A DNA stretch of 64,000 nt from assembly GCF_002810445.1 (NCBI RefSeq), contig NZ_NEXS01000011.1, forward strand, positions 124,001-188,000. The letters run 5' to 3'. Of this stretch, positions 53,322 to 62,020 are shown piece after piece; the first letter of the stretch is position 1, and every line of letters begins with the position of its first letter. The position numbers and the translations under genes are program-made. Under the pieces are notes generated by a model. The model saw only the letters and a list, made by a program, of their open reading frames with translations, was not told where the DNA came from and searched no databases. Origin of the DNA: Advenella sp. S44. Lineage in GTDB: Bacteria > Pseudomonadota > Gammaproteobacteria > Burkholderiales > Burkholderiaceae_B.

Positions 53322-54575
53322 ATGACCCGGGAACCCTCTTGCTGCCCGGTGATCGTGATTGGCGCCGGCATTATCGGGCTGAGTATTGCTGTCAATCTGC
53401 AACGAGCAGGTGTCCCAGTGGTATTGATGGAAGCGGACACTGCCGGCAGCGGGGCTTCGGGCGGAAACGCCGGCCATATTGCAATCGAACAGGTCTTTCC
53501 CATTGCGGACCCGGGGATTATCCGGCAACTGCCTCGCATGCTTGTTGACCCTATGGGCCCGCTGCGACTGGACTGGCGTTATCTTGCACGGCTCATGCCA
53601 TGGCTTGTCAGGCTGCTTGCCAATATGCGTCCTGCCCGCTATGCACAGATTCACCGGGCATTACTCGCCCTGAACCAGCACAGTCTGAGCGCATGGCAGA
53701 CGTTTGCGAACCAGTGGGAGCTTTCGCGGTGGATCCGGATACAAGGTTCGCTGCTGGTGGCAGAAAACCCTGCCAGCGTGCCGGGCTTGCAACAGCATGG
53801 CAAACGACTGAATGCCATGGGTATCTCCAACGCCTGGCTCGATGCACGGGCACTTCGCGAACGAGAGCCGGCTTTAGCCGACAACCAGCTCGGTGCGCTT
53901 TTTTATCCCGACACGGGCCATGTGATCAATCTGGATGCCATGATCAATCATCTGCGTACAAGATTCATGCAAATGGGCGGTCAATTGCACGAAGGCTGCA
54001 GGGTCTTGCAGGCTGAGAGACGTGACGGTCACACGGTGCTATTGCAAACGTCATCCGGCCAGTGGTGCGCAAGGCATGTTGTCGTTTGCACAGGCGCTTT
54101 TTCCCGGACACTGACACGCCAGCTCACGGGAATCAATGTCCCGCTGGATACAGAACGCGGCTATCACCTGATGTTGCCGAACGAAACCGCGCGATTATCT
54201 ATTCCCGTTTCCAGCATTGATCGGCGCTTCATCATGACGCCCATGGAAAACGGGCTGCGCCTGGCCGGCACCGTGGAATTTGCCGGCTTGCAAGCGCCGC
54301 CAAACATGCAGCGTTCCCGCCAGTTGCTGCAACTGGCCCAGCCGATGTTGACAGCGAGGCTGGATGCCGCCAATGCGGTGTCCTGGATGGGCTTTCGCCC
54401 CTCCATTGCCGACTCACTGCCTGTCATCGACAGGCACGGCCCGGTTCTGCTGGCTTTCGGCCATCAGCACCTTGGCCTGACCCAGGCCGCGTTTACTGCT
54501 GAACTGATCCAGGCACTGTATTTCAATGCCGATACCGGCGTTGACATGCGCCCCTATCGCTTACACCGTTTTTAG
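53322..54575 (+). CDS. FAD-dependent D-amino acid (cis-4-hydroxy-D-proline) dehydrogenase
   Basis: 417 residues of the DadA-like family. The FAD dinucleotide motif is VIVIGAGIIGLSIAVNLQRA at the start, followed by EADTAGSGASGGNAGHI; RGYHLMLP and GFRPSIADSLPVIDRHG are in the C-terminal half. In this cluster it should oxidise cis-4-hydroxy-D-proline to pyrroline-4-hydroxy-2-carboxylate and pass electrons to the quinone pool. The start at 53322 places the FAD motif at residue 9; the frame opens at 53223 inside the epimerase gene. Confidence 0.9.
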   Translation: MTREPSCCPVIVIGAGIIGLSIAVNLQRAGVPVVLMEADTAGSGASGGNAGHIAIEQVFPIADPGIIRQLPRMLVDPMGPLRLDWRYLARLMPWLVRLLANMRPARYAQIHRALLALNQHSLSAWQTFANQWELSRWIRIQGSLLVAENPASVPGLQQHGKRLNAMGISNAWLDARALREREPALADNQLGALFYPDTGHVINLDAMINHLRTRFMQMGGQLHEGCRVLQAERRDGHTVLLQTSSGQWCARHVVVCTGAFSRTLTRQLTGINVPLDTERGYHLMLPNETARLSIPVSSIDRRFIMTPMENGLRLAGTVEFAGLQAPPNMQRSRQLLQLAQPMLTARLDAANAVSWMGFRPSIADSLPVIDRHGPVLLAFGHQHLGLTQAAFTAELIQALYFNADTGVDMRPYRLHRF

Positions 54576-54600
54576 TCTTACATCCTAAAGGAGCAACACA

Positions 54601-55464
54601 ATGAATCTGAATGGCATTTTGATACCCATGGTTACGCCGTTTGACGCAAATAACAATATCGATGCGCCGCGCCTGGACGAACTGGCACGGGCCTATATCG
54701 AAAAAGGAGTGACCGGTCTTGTCGCTTGCGGCACTACCGGCGAATACTACACTTTTTCCGAAGAGGAGCGTGCCACGGTTCTGCAAACGATTGCCGAGGC
54801 CGGCAAAGGCAAAGTCACGTTGATCGCAGGTATCAGCGATCTGTCTGCCGACGTCGCGGTGCGCCGCGCGCACGAGGCCCAGCGCCTGGGCTACGACGGC
54901 CTGATGCTCTCGGTCCCACCATATAGCCTGCCTAGCCAGGAAGGAATCATTGCCTATTTCGAGCATGTCGCCTCGGCCACTGACCTGCCGCTTATCATGT
55001 ACAACTTTCCGGCACGCGTCGGGGTCGAAATCGAATTCGATACAGTGGCGCACCTGGCTCGCCATCCCAACATCAAAGCCATTAAGGAAAGCAGCGGCAA
55101 CTTCAGTCAGGCGCTGCGCATGATCCAGGCCGGCTTTGACGATTTTCAGGTGATTTGCGGTTGTGATGACCAGCCCGTCGATTACTTTTTCTGGGGCGCA
55201 AGCAGTTGGATTGCCGGTGCGGCTAATGTTTTTCCCGATGAGCAGATTGCACTGTTCAAGGCAGCAACAGACAAGGACTGGGAAAAGGCGCGGCAAATTA
55301 TGAGCGATATGTATCCGGCCATTCATTCGATGGAAGCGGGGAACTACAACCAGAAAGCGAAAATCGGCTGCCTGCGGGGTTCATTCGACGCCGGCCACGT
55401 CCGTCTGCCGCTGGCCAATCTGTCTGACCTTGAAAAACAGCAGTTCCTTGCACTGCTCAAGTGA
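54601..55464 (+). CDS. Pyrroline-4-hydroxy-2-carboxylate deaminase (DapA family)
   Basis: 287 residues with the DHDPS/NAL barrel. The Schiff-base lysine is Lys162 (IKAIKESSG), the catalytic tyrosine is Tyr134 (IMYNFPAR), and GTTGEYYTFSEEE is the substrate loop. By context it deaminates pyrroline-4-hydroxy-2-carboxylate to 2-oxoglutarate semialdehyde. AAAGGAGCAACACA precedes the ATG. Confidence 0.9.
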   Translation: MNLNGILIPMVTPFDANNNIDAPRLDELARAYIEKGVTGLVACGTTGEYYTFSEEERATVLQTIAEAGKGKVTLIAGISDLSADVAVRRAHEAQRLGYDGLMLSVPPYSLPSQEGIIAYFEHVASATDLPLIMYNFPARVGVEIEFDTVAHLARHPNIKAIKESSGNFSQALRMIQAGFDDFQVICGCDDQPVDYFFWGASSWIAGAANVFPDEQIALFKAATDKDWEKARQIMSDMYPAIHSMEAGNYNQKAKIGCLRGSFDAGHVRLPLANLSDLEKQQFLALLK

Positions 55465-55476
55465 ACGGAGAAAGCC

Positions 55477-56958
55477 ATGACAGTAAGCAAAGATACCGTA
55501 TTTGAACAGGCGGCCCGAAAGCAATTATGGGCAGGCCATCTGATTCCCAGCCATAACAGCACAGGCGGCAAACTGGAGAACCGCAGTCCCATCGATAACA
55601 CCGTAATCGGACATATTGCCGATGGCGATACCAGCGACATAAACGCAGCAGTTGCGGCGGCGCGCCAGTCGTTCGCCTCGGGAGAATGGTCGTCGCTCGC
55701 GCCGGTAGAGCGAAAGCAGATCATGCTGCGCTGGGCTGCCCTGCTTGAAGCCAATCAGGAAGAACTGGCGGCGCTCGATTGCATTGATGCCGGCAAGCCG
55801 ATTACCGAATGCCTCAATACTGACATGCCGGCCACAATCGAGACGTTCTACTGGTATGCCGAAGCCATTGACAAGTTATTCGACAAAGTCGCGCCGACCG
55901 GCAAAGACGCATTGGGTCTGATTGTCAGGGAACCGATGGGCGTTGTCGGGGTTGTTCTGCCATGGAATTTTCCGGCCCAGATGTTTGCATGGAAAGTAGC
56001 CCCGGCACTGGCCGCTGGCAATTCAGTTGTGGTCAAGCCAGCAGAGCTGACCTCGCTTAGTGCCTATCGCATGGTGCAGCTTGCGCACCAGGCTGGCGTG
56101 CCACAAGCGGCGCTCACCCTGGTGTGCGGGCTAGGAGAAAAAGTCGGCGAGGCACTGGGGCGGCATGACGATGTCGACATGGTGTCCTTTACCGGTTCCA
56201 CCGAGGTGGGTCGCTATTTTCTGCAATATTCGGCCCAAAGCAATCTGAAGGAAATCGTCTTGGAGTGCGGCGGCAAAAGCCCGCAGATTGTTTTTGAAGA
56301 TGCTGACCTGGATGCGGCCGTGCCGTCCATCCTGGCGGCAGCCTTCTGGAATATGAGTGAAAACTGCAGTTGCGGTTCCCGCTTGATTGTCCATGCCTCG
56401 ATTAAAGCACCGCTTCTGGAGAGACTTAAGGCCGGCCTGGCCGACTGGAAGATGGGCGACCCGCGCGATGCGGATGTATCCATCGGCCCGATGATAGAGC
56501 AGGCGCATTTCGATAAGGTAAAAGCCTATCTGGAAACAACACTGGCCCAGGGCGGCACGCTGGTTGAGGGCGGTCACATCCGTGAAAACATGGGTAGCGG
56601 CTGGTATGTCGAACCGACCATTTTCGATAATATCACGCCCGAAATGACGATTTTCCAGGAAGAAGTATTCGGTCCATTATTGGCAGTCACCGATTTCAGC
56701 ACAGACGATCAGGCGATTGCGCTTGCCAATAACTCGCGCTACGGGCTGGCCGCTTCCTTTTATACCCGCAACCTGAGCCGGGCCCTTCGCGTTGCCACGG
56801 CAATCAAGGCCGGCACGGTATCGGTTAACGGCTTTTCAGAAGGTAGCATCGCGACGCCTTTCGGCGGCTACAAGCTGTCGGGTTTCGGGGGACGAGATAA
56901 GGGGCTGGAGGCGCTGGACCAATATCTGCAGACCAAAACCATCTGGTATGTGAACTGA
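55477..56958 (+). CDS. Aldehyde dehydrogenase, likely 2-oxoglutarate semialdehyde dehydrogenase
   Basis: 493 residues of the ALDH superfamily, closer to PuuC-like enzymes. VLPWNFPAQMFAWKVAPALA (NAD site), VSFTGSTEVGRYF, the general-base ECGGKSPQIVF and the catalytic Cys in WNMSENCSCGSR are visible. It would oxidise the semialdehyde from the previous step to 2-oxoglutarate. It lies 12 bases after the deaminase gene, and a terminator hairpin follows. Confidence 0.9.
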   Translation: MTVSKDTVFEQAARKQLWAGHLIPSHNSTGGKLENRSPIDNTVIGHIADGDTSDINAAVAAARQSFASGEWSSLAPVERKQIMLRWAALLEANQEELAALDCIDAGKPITECLNTDMPATIETFYWYAEAIDKLFDKVAPTGKDALGLIVREPMGVVGVVLPWNFPAQMFAWKVAPALAAGNSVVVKPAELTSLSAYRMVQLAHQAGVPQAALTLVCGLGEKVGEALGRHDDVDMVSFTGSTEVGRYFLQYSAQSNLKEIVLECGGKSPQIVFEDADLDAAVPSILAAAFWNMSENCSCGSRLIVHASIKAPLLERLKAGLADWKMGDPRDADVSIGPMIEQAHFDKVKAYLETTLAQGGTLVEGGHIRENMGSGWYVEPTIFDNITPEMTIFQEEVFGPLLAVTDFSTDDQAIALANNSRYGLAASFYTRNLSRALRVATAIKAGTVSVNGFSEGSIATPFGGYKLSGFGGRDKGLEALDQYLQTKTIWYVN

Positions 56959-56962
56959 TCAC

Positions 56963-57003
56963 AAAAACGGGGCGAATCACCATGGCTGATCCGCCCCGTT
57001 TTC
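56963..57003 (+). terminator. Hairpin terminator after the aldehyde dehydrogenase gene
   Basis: AAAACGGGGCG (56964-56974) and CGCCCCGTTTT (56992-57002) form a perfect stem with a 17-base loop. The T-run is part of the stem and the A-run on the other side makes it bidirectional in look. It separates the enzymes from the symporter gene, which may be attenuated or have its own promoter. Confidence 0.75.
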
Positions 57004-57074
57004 ATTTGCCATAACCGTTTAACCACAAAAAAGCCGACAGAACAATCACTGTCACAACAAAGGAGAAGTCAATC

Positions 57075-58535
57075 ATGGAGCAACTTGTCAATACCATCGT
57101 GGGGTATATCTGGGGTAACACCCTGGTTTACCTTGCACTGGGCGTAGGTCTTTACTTTACTGTCATCACTCGTGCCGTGCAGTTCAGATACTTTTTTGAA
57201 ATGATTCGCCTGCTGCGCGAACGCAAGGAGTCTTCCGATGGCATCTCCTCCTTCCAGGCATTCTGCATGGCGCTTTCAGGGCGCGTGGGCGTGGGCAATA
57301 TTGCCGGGGTGGCTACCGCAATCGCGGCAGGCGGGCCAGGTGCCGTATTCTGGATGATCGTGATGGCATTGCTTGGCGGCGCCAGTGCATTTATTGAATC
57401 CACGCTGGCCCAGGTGTACAAGACGCGCGCAGACGATCAGTATCGCGGCGGCTCCCCCTACTATATTGAAAAAGGACTGGGGCTCAAATCATTCGCCGTG
57501 CTTGCAGCGACGGTCATTTGCCTATCCTATGGCGTTCTGGTTCCCGGCATTCAGGCCAATACCATTGCCGAATCCTTTACCACTGCATTCGGGCTTCCGG
57601 CATACCTCACGGGCATTTTCATCACGGTACTGCTCGGCCTGATTATCTTCGGGGGCGTCAAGCGCATCGCTCGGGTCGCTGATAAAGTCGTGCCGATCAT
57701 GGCAATCGCGTATGTTATTCTCATGGCCCTCATTCTTGGTGCGAACATCGAAAAAATACCAGCGCTACTGGCATTAATCATTAGCAGTGCTTTCGGAACA
57801 CATGCCCTTTTCGGTGGTATTGTCGGCACTGCCATTGCATGGGGTGTGCGTCGCGCGGTCTTTTCCAACGTAGCCGGCGCAGGGGAAGCCACTTTCAGTT
57901 CAGCTGCCGCTGAAGTATCTCATCCCGCCAAACAGGGCTTGGTCCAGGGTTTCTCGGTCTATATCGACACGGTGATTGTCTGCACAGCAACCGCTCTGAT
58001 GATCCTGATCACCGGCATGTACAACGTCATCCCGCCAGATGCCGCGTCTCCCCTGGTGGAGCACGTTCCAGGGCTGGAGGCCGGTACGGCGTATACCCAG
58101 GCTGCCGTTTCCACCGTATTTGCAAACTACGGAAGCGGCTTCGTGGCCATTGCCATCTTCCTGTTCGCCTTTACAACGCTGATGGCGTACTACTATATCG
58201 CTGAAACCACCATGGTCTATCTGGACAGCAAATTACGCTATCCCATATTGAAACTGCTATTGAAGATTGTGTTTCTTGTCGTCGTCTATCTGGGCAGCGT
58301 AGAATCGGTCAGCCTGATGTGGGGTCTGGGCGATATCGGCTTTGGCAGCATGTGCTATCTGAACTTCGTGGCCATTGTCCTGCTGAGCAAGCCGGCTATC
58401 AAGGTATTGAAGGACTATGATCGACAGAAGAAAGCCGGTGTCGATCCGGTATTCGACCCCCGGATAGCGGGCGTTGATAACGCCGATTTCTGGATTGAGT
58501 ACAGCGAAAACGCCAATAAAAGTCGCCGGGCGTAG
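57075..58535 (+). CDS. Sodium:alanine/amino-acid symporter, AGCS family
   Basis: 486 residues with about ten to eleven membrane segments. FQAFCMALSGRVGVGNIAGV and GVRRAVFSNVAGAGEATFSS are the AGCS signatures. It imports small amino acids with Na+. Behind the hydroxyproline enzymes it is the likely hydroxyproline or proline importer, by context only. AAAGGAG precedes the ATG. Confidence 0.92.
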   Translation: MEQLVNTIVGYIWGNTLVYLALGVGLYFTVITRAVQFRYFFEMIRLLRERKESSDGISSFQAFCMALSGRVGVGNIAGVATAIAAGGPGAVFWMIVMALLGGASAFIESTLAQVYKTRADDQYRGGSPYYIEKGLGLKSFAVLAATVICLSYGVLVPGIQANTIAESFTTAFGLPAYLTGIFITVLLGLIIFGGVKRIARVADKVVPIMAIAYVILMALILGANIEKIPALLALIISSAFGTHALFGGIVGTAIAWGVRRAVFSNVAGAGEATFSSAAAEVSHPAKQGLVQGFSVYIDTVIVCTATALMILITGMYNVIPPDAASPLVEHVPGLEAGTAYTQAAVSTVFANYGSGFVAIAIFLFAFTTLMAYYYIAETTMVYLDSKLRYPILKLLLKIVFLVVVYLGSVESVSLMWGLGDIGFGSMCYLNFVAIVLLSKPAIKVLKDYDRQKKAGVDPVFDPRIAGVDNADFWIEYSENANKSRRA

Positions 58536-58806
58536 CCGGCCCACCCGTTGCAGCCAGAGAATACAGGGCCGGCGCTCCCTTGCGGGAGCCGTGCCCCAAG
58601 CCAAGGCGGCGATGCGCACGCCAGCCCATCGCTGCGATTCAAACCGTTACATCTCCTCATTATTCCAAATGAAATCGCCGAATGAATGGTGTTAGTATAA
58701 AAAATCACTGGTGCTGCAGGATTCTGTCGTTCACCACAAACCTGTCGCAACGGGCATATGCAGGTATTTGTTTTGCCTGTCGCCGTTAAAGAAAGGAGTT
58801 TCATCT

Positions 58807-59295
58807 ATGAGTAACACACTATTGAGAAGCAAAACTGCCGCCGCTTTTTTTGCAGTCAGTGCCAGCCTTGGCTCTGCCATGTTTCTCGCCAGCAGCGCCT
58901 CGGCCCAGACGACGAATCAGGGTACCGGCCAATCCATGGAACAGCCTGCCGATCCGGCTGCGCCTTCAGCTAACGGCCAGCCCATGCCGCAGGGCGCCAT
59001 GCCGGCAGGTGGCGGCGAAATCCCGCAAGATCAGCTGGTGAAACTGGATTTGAATAAAGACGGCGCGGTTTCCAAAGAAGAATATAACCAGGCGATGGCC
59101 GCTGCCTTCAAGAACCTTGACAAAAACGGCGACAACGCCCTGACACCGGACGAGGTCGGCTCTATTTTGACACCCGAGCAATTTGCTGCGGTGGATACCA
59201 ACAAGGACGGCAAAATCAGCAACGATGAAATGATCACGCAAGTAACAAGTGATTTTGACGCTGCTGACACCAACAAAGACGGCCAACTCAAATAA
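58807..59295 (+). CDS. Exported EF-hand calcium-binding protein
   Basis: 162 residues with a signal peptide (about 1-34, ends SSASAQT) and a proline/glycine-rich linker (40-75). Three full EF loops are seen: DLNKDGAVSKEEY, DKNGDNALTPDEV and DTNKDGKISNDEM. A fourth, DTNKDGQLK, stops after nine residues at the C-terminus. Probably a periplasmic Ca2+ sensor or buffer. AAAGGAG lies upstream and a terminator follows. Confidence 0.9.
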   Translation: MSNTLLRSKTAAAFFAVSASLGSAMFLASSASAQTTNQGTGQSMEQPADPAAPSANGQPMPQGAMPAGGGEIPQDQLVKLDLNKDGAVSKEEYNQAMAAAFKNLDKNGDNALTPDEVGSILTPEQFAAVDTNKDGKISNDEMITQVTSDFDAADTNKDGQLK

Positions 59296-59360
59296 GCGTA
59301 TTAGCACGGCCGGCGTGGTCATTCAGTAACCACAACGGTCCAAACGTTTAGCAGAATTGA

Positions 59361-59393
59361 CCACACTGTCCTTGCTGGCGGTGTGGTTTTTTT
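59361..59393 (+). terminator. Rho-independent terminator of the EF-hand gene
   Basis: CCACAC (59361-59366) and GTGTGG (59381-59386) form a stem, followed by TTTTTTT. It lies 65 bases after the EF-hand stop. The remaining bases to 59640 hold nothing I can identify. Confidence 0.75.
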
Positions 59394-59640
59394 GCGCGCG
59401 CCGGAATGCCGCCAGGCCCGAACCCAATTCGGTCGCTGGCACCCGCGCATCCAGGCCGATTGAACGCTTTACCTTGTTGCACTCTATCTTGTCGCGCAGC
59501 GCCGTGTCGAACTTTTCCGTGTCGCGCAGTTGCTCACGATTGGACTAGCAATCCGGTCTCTCAGGCATGCGAGAGTCTCTGCAAAGACTGGCAGATTTAC
59601 TGTAATATGATTCTTCTTTATTTGCACGGGCCGTTATCAG

Positions 59641-60627
59641 ATGATAGTCTCCCTCGCATTGCTTGTGATTGTCATTTTTGCGTGGGGCACATTGGCGCTA
59701 TGGGTTCAGTTTGTCCGCCACAAAATTTGCGGCGGCCTGCTCATTGGCTTGTGGGCGCTGGTTAGCGCGTTCTTTTTTACTTCCCTGCTCAATCCCATAG
59801 TCGGGGCATGGCAGACGGTAGCAGGCATCACCTTCGTGCTGGCAGCACTGGCTCTGGTGTACTGGTGGCGCAATATTCGTCCCTCCAATAACCGTCACTG
59901 GATGCCTGAAGTGGCTCGGCAGGCGCGCGGCTGCGTTGACGGCAACAGCGTGACAATCCAGAATGTGCGCAATTTCATCTGGCATACGCCCGATCAGTTC
60001 ACCGAACAATGGGAAACCCGGCAGTATGATCTGGCCAAGCTCGAATCGGTCGACCTTGCGCTTTCCTATTGGGGCGGTCCTGCCATCGCCCATGCAATGG
60101 TTTCCTTCGGTTTCAGCGACAACGAATATCTGGTGTTTTCAGTTGAAATCCGCCGCAAGGTTGGTGATGCCTTCTCTGAGCTCGGCGGTTTTTTCAAAAT
60201 GTATGAACTAAGCATTGTCGCTGCTGATGAAAGAGATGTTCTTTTCGTGCGAAGCAACATCCGGCAGGAAGACGGTTATCTGTATCGCGTACACATGGAA
60301 CAGACGGCAAGACAATCTCTGCTGCTGGCGTACCTGGACGAGGCCAACCGCCTCGTACACACTCCGCGCTTTTATCACACTATCACGGGCAACTGTACCA
60401 CGCTGATTTTCCGGATGCTGGATCGCATTGTACCGGGGCTGCCGCTAGACTATCGGCTGCTGGCCTCGGGCTATCTGCCTGAGTATTTGTACAAAGTTGG
60501 CGCCCTGCAGGGGGCTGACACCATAAAGCAATATCGCCGGCGCGCGCGTTATACGGACCGCGCGCGAGCCAACACGGATCCTGGCCGGTATTCACAGGCC
60601 ATCAGGCAGAACGTACCCGGTATTTGA
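59641..60627 (+). CDS. DUF4105 membrane protein with papain-like H...NC motif
   Basis: 328 residues with two or three N-terminal membrane helices (about 1-75) and a DUF4105 domain. A histidine in GGPAIAHAMVSFGFS (His151) and a cysteine in HTITGNCTTLIFRML (Cys252) sit in the H-then-C order of permuted NlpC/P60-type peptidases. Predicted activity is on cell-wall peptides or lipids, unproven. It ends 15 bases from the convergent HdeD-like gene, which carries a similar pair of motifs. Confidence 0.85.
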   Translation: MIVSLALLVIVIFAWGTLALWVQFVRHKICGGLLIGLWALVSAFFFTSLLNPIVGAWQTVAGITFVLAALALVYWWRNIRPSNNRHWMPEVARQARGCVDGNSVTIQNVRNFIWHTPDQFTEQWETRQYDLAKLESVDLALSYWGGPAIAHAMVSFGFSDNEYLVFSVEIRRKVGDAFSELGGFFKMYELSIVAADERDVLFVRSNIRQEDGYLYRVHMEQTARQSLLLAYLDEANRLVHTPRFYHTITGNCTTLIFRMLDRIVPGLPLDYRLLASGYLPEYLYKVGALQGADTIKQYRRRARYTDRARANTDPGRYSQAIRQNVPGI

Positions 60628-60642
60628 ACCTGGCGTGCCAGC

Positions 60643-61977
60643 TCACCCCGAAACCGAGACATTCGACGCCTTGCTCACACGCAGCAAACGCGAAAACCAG
60701 GGTGTACTGACGGGATGGACAATGGCACACAACGCACGGGCGTAGTCCAATGTTAGTCCTGGCGTCCATGCCATTGTCGTGGCACGCTTTCTGATTTGAG
60801 CTGCAATCCATAACTCGGGCATGAGCATTACCCGCAATACCTCTGTCCACGAACGAGATGCCCTGTCGTGCAGGGCCCCGTCCAGGGCAGCTTCCAGCGC
60901 GTAGCTCACGGAACTGGAACAATTTCGGTAGGTCAGGTTGTAGACCTCGTGCTGCCTGTACTCCTGCCAAAAATGCAGTAACCCGTCGCGGTTGTATGCA
61001 TGAAATTTCACTTGCCAATTGGACGGACACCACGCCTTTGATTCCGTGGCGTAGTCAGGCTGGAATAATCCGGCTACGTCGTTCTCGCCAGTCGCTTTCA
61101 GGATGCGGAAAAACTCGGACGGAGAACGGTCAATATCGGCGGCCGGGTAAAGGCTGATATACGTCTGCGGCAGCATTTCCAGCGCAGCGTGCCCGGTCGA
61201 GATGACGCCATTGACATCGACGGCGGCAATATACCGATTGATGACCGGGCGCCGAACCGGTGCGTTTTTGGACGATCCTTCCGGCGTCCATACATGCACG
61301 GTCAGCGGTTCGCTCTGGACCTGCGCGGTTGGTGCACTGTCCTTCTCAGGCAGGGCCAACTGCATGCGGCGTATCTTAGGCAATACGTCCGACGGCATAA
61401 ATAGCTCGAAGACAGATGTGCCGTCCTTCAATTGCCGCGCTCTCAAAAACACGTTCAGGGTAACAATGCCACCAGTGATAAGGATGACTCCCATGAAAAC
61501 CGAAATTGTTGCCGAATAATGGCTTGGATAAGGCCCGAACATGACAATTGCGAAAACGACCTTTGCCAGGCCAAAGCCAAATGCCGTACGCCAATTGGGA
61601 AACCGGACTAACCATGCCGATGCCATTTGTAATGTGCCCATCACGAAATAGGCCATACCCAGGATAATAGCAAGCAGGATATTACTGATAGTGTCATTGA
61701 CCAGGATCAGCAGGGAAATCAAAAAGAACCCGCCGCCCTTGAAATAAAGCACGGCTTTTTGTGCTCCGATGCCACTGGCCGCCACGCTCAACGTAATCAC
61801 GCTTTCGATCAGCAGCAAGACACCAAAAAGCACTAACGGAAAATACCGCACACCATCGAGCGCATCAATAAAAATTACCAGCCCTGCGACCAGCCATAAA
61901 AGCCCCAGAACGCCCAACAGATACGCATTACGGCGTACAAAATTGGCGCCGAACAGTAACAAAGCGATCTGTATCAT
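60643..61977 (-). CDS. HdeD-like membrane domain fused to a papain-like domain
   Basis: 444 residues. The first 180 form about six membrane helices of the HdeD/DUF308 type (LLWLVAGLVIFIDALDGVRY; LILVNDTISNILLAIILGMA). After a linker, the C-terminal half has His263 (ISTGHAALEMLP) and Cys353 (TYRNCSSSVSYALEAAL), the H...NC pattern of LRAT/NlpC-P60 permuted papain folds. This combination would put a hydrolase or acyltransferase domain next to the inner membrane. The substrate is unknown. The ORF faces a DUF4105 gene with the same motif order. Confidence 0.75.
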   Translation of the reverse strand: MIQIALLLFGANFVRRNAYLLGVLGLLWLVAGLVIFIDALDGVRYFPLVLFGVLLLIESVITLSVAASGIGAQKAVLYFKGGGFFLISLLILVNDTISNILLAIILGMAYFVMGTLQMASAWLVRFPNWRTAFGFGLAKVVFAIVMFGPYPSHYSATISVFMGVILITGGIVTLNVFLRARQLKDGTSVFELFMPSDVLPKIRRMQLALPEKDSAPTAQVQSEPLTVHVWTPEGSSKNAPVRRPVINRYIAAVDVNGVISTGHAALEMLPQTYISLYPAADIDRSPSEFFRILKATGENDVAGLFQPDYATESKAWCPSNWQVKFHAYNRDGLLHFWQEYRQHEVYNLTYRNCSSSVSYALEAALDGALHDRASRSWTEVLRVMLMPELWIAAQIRKRATTMAWTPGLTLDYARALCAIVHPVSTPWFSRLLRVSKASNVSVSG

Positions 61978-62020
61978 CGCATTCTCCCATGCGACAAAGG
62001 AAACCGCCGGATGACGCCAT

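Noticed and set aside
54523-55326. 267-codon minus-strand frame
   Set aside because: Antisense of the DapA-family deaminase, whose catalytic residues are intact.
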